DNA from: Rhizobium sp. Leaf453
Lineage (GTDB): Bacteria; Pseudomonadota; Alphaproteobacteria; Rhizobiales; Rhizobiaceae
Length of the DNA stretch: 64,000 nucleotides
Direction of reading: 5' to 3'
Assembly (NCBI RefSeq): GCF_001425605.1
Contig: NZ_LMRG01000002.1
Location: 1 to 64,000 of the forward strand
Of this stretch, positions 58,627 to 64,000 are shown in pieces. The notes beneath the pieces were generated by a model. It was not told the origin of the DNA, did not search any database, and worked only from the letters and a program-made list of their open reading frames with translations. The stretch's first letter is position 1; every line of letters begins with the position of its first letter. The position numbers were made by a program, and so were the translations under genes.

Positions 58627-59529
58627 ATGACCGATATCACCACCTCCAACGATCTCACCATGGACGAAACTGCCCGGGCCAAACGGCGAGCAGGGCTGCG
58701 GCTTTTCTCGACCGCGATACGCTACGCGCTTCTGTTCCTGGTCGGCTTCGTCATGCTCTACCCGCTGATCTGGCTGGTCGGGGCAAGCTTCAAGACGAAT
58801 TCCGAGATTTTCTCAGGCGCGGGATTCCTGCCGCAAAATCCGACACTCGACGGCTATATCAAGGGCTGGCAGACCTCCACCCCCTACACATTCGGAAGGT
58901 TCTTCTGGAACTCATTCCTGATCATCCTGCCGAAAGTGATCGGCACGGCAATCTCCTGCACTATGGCGGCCTATGCGTTTGCGCGCTTCGACTTTCCGTT
59001 GAAGAAGGTGCTGTTCGGATCGGTGATCGCCATCCTGCTCCTGCCGAACGTGGTCACCCGTATCCCGCAGTATATCCTGTTCCGCGACCTCGGCTGGCTC
59101 GACAGCTTCTTGCCGCTCTGGGTGCCTTCCGCGCTGGCCGGCGATGCGTTCTTCGTCTTCATGCTGGTGCAGTTCCTGCGCTCGCTCCCCTCCGACATGG
59201 AGGAGGCCGCCCGCGTCGATGGGGCCAACAGCCTGCAGACGCTCGTCTACATCGTCGTGCCGATGCTGGCGCCGGCGCTGATCTCGGTCTGCCTGTTCCA
59301 GTTCATGTGGACGATGAACGATTTCCTTGGGCCGCTCATCTACCTCTCTTCGGTCGACAAATACCCGGTCAGCCTGGCGCTCAAGCTTTCCATCGACACG
59401 ACAGAAGCATTCGAATGGAACCGCATCCTGGCGATGTCGGTACTCGCAATCTCACCGGCGCTGATCGTTTTCTTCGCTGCGCAACGATACTTCATCGAAG
59501 GAATCTCCTCCGGGGGGATCAAGGGCTGA
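58627..59529 (+). CDS. Sugar ABC transporter permease (TogN-like)
   Basis: A 300-residue MalG-group permease with six helices and a longer soluble N-terminus (about 30 residues). The EAA loop is EEAARVDGANSLQTLVYIVV near 196, and the C-terminus ends AQRYFIEGISSGGIKG as typical for MalG relatives. The gene starts three bases after the first permease gene and ends two bases before the ATPase gene, so all are one transcript. Confidence 0.91.
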   Translation: MTDITTSNDLTMDETARAKRRAGLRLFSTAIRYALLFLVGFVMLYPLIWLVGASFKTNSEIFSGAGFLPQNPTLDGYIKGWQTSTPYTFGRFFWNSFLIILPKVIGTAISCTMAAYAFARFDFPLKKVLFGSVIAILLLPNVVTRIPQYILFRDLGWLDSFLPLWVPSALAGDAFFVFMLVQFLRSLPSDMEEAARVDGANSLQTLVYIVVPMLAPALISVCLFQFMWTMNDFLGPLIYLSSVDKYPVSLALKLSIDTTEAFEWNRILAMSVLAISPALIVFFAAQRYFIEGISSGGIKG

Positions 59530-59531
59530 AC

Positions 59532-60650
59532 ATGGCAGGCGTCCAACTCAAGAATCTCGAAAAAGTCTATGGCGGCACGCTCAAGGCCGTCCATGGCATC
59601 AACCTGGACATCACCGATGGCGAATTTATGGTGCTGGTCGGTCCGTCCGGCTGCGCCAAGTCCACGACGCTCAGGATGGTCGCAGGCCTGGAAGAGATTA
59701 CCGCAGGCGAGATCATCATCGGTGACCGAAGGGTCAACGACCTGCCGCCCGGCAAGCGTTCGATCGCCATGGTCTTCCAGAACTACGCGCTCTATCCGCA
59801 CATGAAGGTGCGTGGAAACCTTGCCTTCGGATTGAAGATCGCCGGATGCTCCAGGCCCGAGATCGATGCGGCGATCGCCGATGTCGCTCGAATGCTGGAA
59901 ATCGAACCGTTGCTCGACCGCCTGCCGAAACAGCTGTCCGGCGGGCAGGCGCAACGTGTGGCGCTTGGGCGGGCGCTGATCAAGAAGCCGGGCGTGTTTC
60001 TGTTCGATGAACCGCTGTCCAATCTCGACGCCAAGCTGCGCGCATCGATGCGGGTGCGCATCACGGACCTTCACCGTCAGTTGAAGGCCGAAGGTCTGTC
60101 CTCGACCGTCATCTACGTGACGCACGACCAGACCGAAGCCATGACGATGGGCGACCGCATCTGCGTCATGCAGGCTGGCCGCATCATGCAGGCGGCAACA
60201 CCGAAGGAACTTTATAATCATCCGGCGAACCTGTTCGTCGCCGGCTTCATCGGTAGTCCGGAAATGAACCTCGTGGACGGTGCCCTGGAGGGAGGCGATT
60301 TTATCGTCGGCAGCCAGAAGATTGCGATCGGTAGCGATCTTGAACGCCGCCTGTCCGAAAAACCTTCGGATGCAATCATCGGCATTCGTCCGCAACATTT
60401 CTCGCTCGCCGGCAGCGAAGGGCCAGGCCTGTCGGCAAGGCTCGCCAATGCCGAATTCATGGGCCACGAGGTCTACCTGCATACGGAACTCGAAGGACGC
60501 AAGCTCGTCTGCGTCGTCGGTGCCGGTGAGTTCGAAGCGCTGGGGCGGTCCGACATCGTCCGCCTGCGGCCAGACCCCACGAAATTGCATGTTTTCAACA
60601 AGATCGACGGCCGCAACGTATCGCTGCGAGGAGGCAGCATCGCGGCCTGA
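59532..60650 (+). CDS. Sugar ABC transporter ATPase (MalK/UgpC-like) with altered Walker A
   Basis: A 372-residue ATPase with the MalK-type C-terminal regulatory domain (about 240-372). Q-loop VFQNYALYPHM near 82, signature LSGGQAQRVALGRALIKKPG near 135, Walker B VFLFDEPLSNLDAKLR near 155 and H-loop VTHDQTEA near 193 are normal. Walker A reads GPSGCAKST near 38: the conserved glycine before the lysine is alanine (codon GCC). This substitution may be tolerated in some rhizobial homologues but should be checked. It follows the permease gene by two bases. Confidence 0.9.
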   Translation: MAGVQLKNLEKVYGGTLKAVHGINLDITDGEFMVLVGPSGCAKSTTLRMVAGLEEITAGEIIIGDRRVNDLPPGKRSIAMVFQNYALYPHMKVRGNLAFGLKIAGCSRPEIDAAIADVARMLEIEPLLDRLPKQLSGGQAQRVALGRALIKKPGVFLFDEPLSNLDAKLRASMRVRITDLHRQLKAEGLSSTVIYVTHDQTEAMTMGDRICVMQAGRIMQAATPKELYNHPANLFVAGFIGSPEMNLVDGALEGGDFIVGSQKIAIGSDLERRLSEKPSDAIIGIRPQHFSLAGSEGPGLSARLANAEFMGHEVYLHTELEGRKLVCVVGAGEFEALGRSDIVRLRPDPTKLHVFNKIDGRNVSLRGGSIAA

Positions 60651-60670
60651 ACCAAGGGAGGAGTAAAGCA

Positions 60671-61936
60671 ATGAAGAACACCAGGATGCTCGCCGCTCTG
60701 GCTGGCACTGCATTTTCGGCACTCGCGATGGCGACGGCAGTGCAAGCCGCCGAACTGCGCATGGGTTGGTGGGGCGGTGAGAGCCGTCACGTGGCGACCC
60801 AGAAGGCGATCGAGGCTTGCGGCGCCAAGTACGGCCACACTGTGAAGGGCGAGTTCACCGGCTTCGACGGCTATCTCGAAAAACTGACAACGCAGATGGC
60901 CGGCGGGACGGAACCCGACATTGTCCAGGTCAACTGGCCCTGGCTCCCGCTGTTTTCCAAGGACGGAACCGGCTTTGCCGACCTTCGCCAAGTGAAGGGT
61001 ATCGATCTTTCCAACTGGACCGACGCCGACCTGACCGCCGGCTCGATGAACAGCATCCTGCAGGGGCTTTCGGTCTCCACCACCGGCCGCGTCTTCTTCT
61101 TCAATACCACGACCTTCGAGAAGGCCGGAGTTCCGATCCCGAAGACTTGGGACGAGTTCTTCGAGGCGACGAAGACGATCAAGGAAAAGATCGGCAAGGA
61201 TTACTACACCTTCAACGCCGTCAAGGAGACGGCGCATCTGCTGACGATCCTGACAGTCGTGCAGAAAACCGGCAAGGACATGGTCGACCCGGCCACGAAC
61301 CGCGTCGCATGGACGCCGGAACAACTGGCGGAAGGTATATCCTTCCTTGGCAAGCTGGTCGAGACCGGCGCAATCAAGTCGCAGAAGGAGGAAGCGGCCG
61401 AGGGCAACGTCAACCTGTTCGAGAAGCCGGCCTGGGCCGAAGGCAAGATCTCCGGCTCCTACGAGTGGGACTCGACCTATTCGAAATATGCCGATCCGTT
61501 GAAAGACGGTCAGGTGCTGAAACCCTTTCCGATCCTGAAGGTCGCCGGCGCAGTCACCGACGGCGTCTACGCCAAGCCCTCGATGGTGTTTTCGATCTCC
61601 AAGCACTCCAAGGCACCGGAAGCCGCCGCTCAGATCGTCAACTGCCTGCTGAACGAACCGGAAGGGATCGATGCACTCGGAACCTCACGCGGCCTGCCGG
61701 CATCGAAAGCGGCGGCAGCAAGGCTCGGCACCCAGGGCGAGCCCGAGGTTCGCGCCGCCAACGCCATCGTCATGGCGTCGGCGGGTCCGGTGGTCTCCCC
61801 ATTCAACGAACATCCGGAAATCCGCGCGGCGTTCATCGATACGCTTGAGGAATACGCCTATGGCCAGTTGAACGCCGACGACGCAGCCAAACAGATCATC
61901 GACACCGTGAACGACGTACTGGCCGAATACGATTGA
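60671..61936 (+). CDS. Sugar ABC transporter substrate-binding protein (TogB-like)
   Basis: A 421-residue family 1 binding protein with a signal peptide ending near VQAAEL (25-30). [20 protein letters not shown] near 32, [20 protein letters not shown] near 56 and [18 protein letters not shown] near 82 are typical of oligogalacturonide-type binding proteins, which are rich in tryptophan. A strong GGGAGGAG site precedes the ATG. It delivers the ligand to the two permeases upstream. Placing the binding-protein gene after the ATPase matches TogMNAB order. Confidence 0.9.
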   Translation: MKNTRMLAALAGTAFSALAMATAVQAAELRMGWWGGESRHVATQKAIEACGAKYGHTVKGEFTGFDGYLEKLTTQMAGGTEPDIVQVNWPWLPLFSKDGTGFADLRQVKGIDLSNWTDADLTAGSMNSILQGLSVSTTGRVFFFNTTTFEKAGVPIPKTWDEFFEATKTIKEKIGKDYYTFNAVKETAHLLTILTVVQKTGKDMVDPATNRVAWTPEQLAEGISFLGKLVETGAIKSQKEEAAEGNVNLFEKPAWAEGKISGSYEWDSTYSKYADPLKDGQVLKPFPILKVAGAVTDGVYAKPSMVFSISKHSKAPEAAAQIVNCLLNEPEGIDALGTSRGLPASKAAAARLGTQGEPEVRAANAIVMASAGPVVSPFNEHPEIRAAFIDTLEEYAYGQLNADDAAKQIIDTVNDVLAEYD

Positions 61937-62006
61937 CCAGACACGACTGACGGGACCAACCGCCCGTCGCTCTTGTGTGGCGACGGGTAACAACACGAGA
62001 CGAACT

Positions 62007-63572
62007 ATGACCCAGCCTTCCACCGTCGCGCTGTCAGCGCGAACGGCTGCGCTTTGCCTACCCCTGCCCGGCGCACGATATCGCCTGCCGCACACGGTCG
62101 CGTGGCGGCTGACCGCCGTGGATGCGGATGTACCATCACGCGAAGGTCCCACTGATCTGGCGGTCATGATCATCTACGGTCTGAGTCCGGCGACGCGTTA
62201 TCGCTTCGAAGCCGATGGCTTTGCTCACCTGGAATTCGAGACCCCGGCCTGCGCCGGTCTGATCGAGGCTCGACAATTCGGTATACGGCCGGACGTCGAA
62301 CCGGACGATCGGGACGGCACGCGCGCCAATGCGGAGGCGATTGCAGATGCGCTTGCGTCCGTTCCCACAGGCGGGACGCTTCGGCTTCCTTCCGGCATCT
62401 GGACCATTCCCCCAATTCGCCTCAAGAGCGACATGACACTTGAACTCGCAGAGGGGGCGGTCCTTCGCGCGCCATCGATCCGCGAGGGCTGGCCGATCCT
62501 GCCGGCGCGAGACGATTTCGGCCATATGCTCGGAAGCTGGGAAGGACTGCCCGACGCCTGCTTTGCTGCGCCGGTTTACGCGATCGATGCCCGAAACATC
62601 ACCATAGAAGGTGCCGGCATCCTGGATGGTTCCGGTCATCTCGGCGACTGGTGGACATGGCCGAAGGAGACACGGAACGGCGCCCGCAGACCCCGCGGCC
62701 TGCATCTGATTTCCTGCAAGGACGTTACGCTGCTCGGCTTCACGATCCGCAACGCTCCCTCATGGACAATTCACCCGCAAGGGTGCGAAGGACTTGTCGC
62801 CGCGGGCCTCGCGATCGAGGCCCCCCATGACAGCCCCAACACCGACGGTCTCAACCCGGAGTCTTGCCGCGACGTGACGATCGCCGGCGTCCGCTTCTCG
62901 GTCGGTGACGACTGTATCGCCATCAAGGCCGGCAAGCGTGTCGCCGGAGGCACGGAGGATCATCTCGCAGAGACCCGCGGCGTTCGCATCCACCACTGCC
63001 TGATGGAACGCGGCCATGGAGGTCTCGTCGTCGGCTCGGAAATGTCCGGCGGCGTGCATGACGTGACCATCGAGGATTGCGACATGATCGGCACCGACCG
63101 GGGATTGCGACTCAAGACAAGGCGCGGCCGAGGTGGCGTCATTACCGGCATTGCCATGCGCCGCGTCATGATGGACGACGTGCAAACAGCCATGTCGGTC
63201 AACGCATTCTATCACTGCGATGCGGATGGACACGACGACTGGGTGCAATCGCGCATGGCGGCACCACTTGGCCCGGGAACACCGATAATCGACGGCGTGT
63301 CGGTCGATGATGTCGAGATTCGCGGCCTCGCCCATGCCGCCGGTGTATTCCTCGGACTGCCGGAGGCACCGATCCGCAACGTCCGCATCCGACGCGTAAC
63401 GGTTGCCTCACACTGTGCCGACGCCGTCGCGACACCACCGATCATGGCTGACCAGGTGCGCCCGATGCGTCACGAGGCCATCGTCGCCGAATATGCAGAC
63501 ATTGATTGCGATGATCCCGCTCTCCTTTCGACAGCCACAATTTCTCTTCCCCTTGACCGAGACAACCGATGA
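62007..63572 (+). CDS. GH28 family glycosidase (polygalacturonase-like)
   Basis: A 521-residue enzyme without signal peptide. A beta-sandwich-like N-terminus (about 1-85) precedes the right-handed beta-helix. Catalytic GH28 motifs are visible: [12 protein letters not shown] near 281 (NTD), [10 protein letters not shown] near 304 (DD), [15 protein letters not shown] near 337 (GHG) and [10 protein letters not shown] near 371 (RIK-like RLK). It should release galacturonic acid (or unsaturated galacturonide/rhamnogalacturonide units) from imported oligomers in the cytoplasm. Its stop overlaps the GH105 start (ATGA, 63569-63572). The ATG at 62007 is preferred to a GTG at 61977; the ribosome site is weak for both. 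Confidence 0.9.
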   Translation: MTQPSTVALSARTAALCLPLPGARYRLPHTVAWRLTAVDADVPSREGPTDLAVMIIYGLSPATRYRFEADGFAHLEFETPACAGLIEARQFGIRPDVEPDDRDGTRANAEAIADALASVPTGGTLRLPSGIWTIPPIRLKSDMTLELAEGAVLRAPSIREGWPILPARDDFGHMLGSWEGLPDACFAAPVYAIDARNITIEGAGILDGSGHLGDWWTWPKETRNGARRPRGLHLISCKDVTLLGFTIRNAPSWTIHPQGCEGLVAAGLAIEAPHDSPNTDGLNPESCRDVTIAGVRFSVGDDCIAIKAGKRVAGGTEDHLAETRGVRIHHCLMERGHGGLVVGSEMSGGVHDVTIEDCDMIGTDRGLRLKTRRGRGGVITGIAMRRVMMDDVQTAMSVNAFYHCDADGHDDWVQSRMAAPLGPGTPIIDGVSVDDVEIRGLAHAAGVFLGLPEAPIRNVRIRRVTVASHCADAVATPPIMADQVRPMRHEAIVAEYADIDCDDPALLSTATISLPLDRDNR

Positions 63573-64000
63573 ATCCGACCGCCTATTTCGACCAGTTCGC
63601 CACCCGCTACCAACCGTACAAGGCTGGCGCATGGTGCTATGAGGACGGCTGCATCTATCGGGGTTTGCAGCTCCTATATGAAGCAACCGGCGAGGATCGC
63701 TGGGTAGACCATCTCACGCGCCTTGTATCGGCACAGGTCAGCAGCAAGGGCCTGCTCGCAGGCTACGATCCGAAAGAATACAATATCGACAATATCCTTT
63801 CGGGTCGTGTGCTCTTTCCGCTCTCGGCACTTACCGGAGAGACACGCTACACTGCTGCCGCCGAGCACCTGATCGGTCAGTTGAAAGACCACCCCCGCAT
63901 CCGGACCGGCAACTATTGGCACAAGCGGCGGTACCCGCATCAGGTTTGGCTGGATGGGCTCTACATGGCTCTGCCATTCCAGATCGAATACGCGCTTGCG
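63569..64000 (+). CDS. GH105 unsaturated rhamnogalacturonyl hydrolase, 5' part only
   Basis: The first 144 residues of a gene that runs past the window end. It opens [20 protein letters not shown] and contains [34 protein letters not shown] and [20 protein letters not shown]. The WLDGLYMA segment holds the catalytic aspartate region of GH105 (YteR/YesR) enzymes, which remove unsaturated galacturonic acid from lyase products. It overlaps the GH28 gene by four bases, so it completes the oligomer-processing operon. Confidence 0.88.
   Translation, partial: MNPTAYFDQFATRYQPYKAGAWCYEDGCIYRGLQLLYEATGEDRWVDHLTRLVSAQVSSKGLLAGYDPKEYNIDNILSGRVLFPLSALTGETRYTAAAEHLIGQLKDHPRIRTGNYWHKRRYPHQVWLDGLYMALPFQIEYALA

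Overview
The window reads as chromosomal or chromid DNA of an alphaproteobacterium of the Rhizobiaceae (Rhizobium/Agrobacterium and relatives). The support is the GC-rich coding, a bcsN-containing cellulose operon, a D-altritol/galactitol catabolic locus of the kind described in Agrobacterium, two matches to the EcfG (alphaproteobacterial general stress sigma factor) promoter consensus, and several solute-binding-protein transport operons. No rRNA, tRNA, insertion sequence, phage gene or CRISPR array was seen. The window starts inside one gene and ends inside another.

Layout. (1) 1-7223: polyol locus. A leftward operon (tagatose kinase, GatZ-family enzyme, then an ABC permease cut by the window start) diverges from a rightward operon (ABC binding protein, SDR polyol dehydrogenase, zinc dehydrogenase). 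The shared promoter region carries repeated TTAC-N4-GTAA sites; a LacI-type regulator follows. (2) 7311-15578: an SDR/TetR pair with matching operators, ohr, an OmpR/EnvZ-type two-component system, two exported alpha/beta hydrolases and DipZ. (3) 15959-19141: a MHYT hybrid histidine kinase and three very small genes with EcfG-type promoters. (4) 19188-26973: GntR regulator, divergent PdxA-like dehydrogenase, tripartite tricarboxylate transporter (TctCBA), xylose-isomerase-like TIM barrel and fused DhaK-DhaL kinase. This set looks like a catabolic pathway whose substrate I cannot name. (5) 26991-44149: glutathione peroxidase, cellulose operon bcsN-A-B-Z plus a TPR protein, then pbpC with an alpha-2-macroglobulin. 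(6) 44413-46433: an FAD/NAD(P)-binding protein and an unknown small protein. (7) 46593-54330: Amadori-compound (glycated amino acid) locus with a HutC-type GntR regulator, frlB, frlD, an amino-acid-type ABC transporter, an EamA exporter and an FAD amine oxidase, tied together by three copies of a TTGTC-N-GACAA operator. (8) 54685-56572: a TRAP binding protein without membrane partners, divergent from a TetR regulator. (9) 56593-64000: pectin-oligomer locus with an AraC regulator, a four-gene ABC transporter, a GH28 enzyme and a truncated GH105 hydrolase.

The common theme is scavenging of plant-derived sugars, polyols, acids and glycated amino acids, together with surface polysaccharide and envelope functions. 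All functional statements rest on motif recognition and gene context read by eye; no database search was run.
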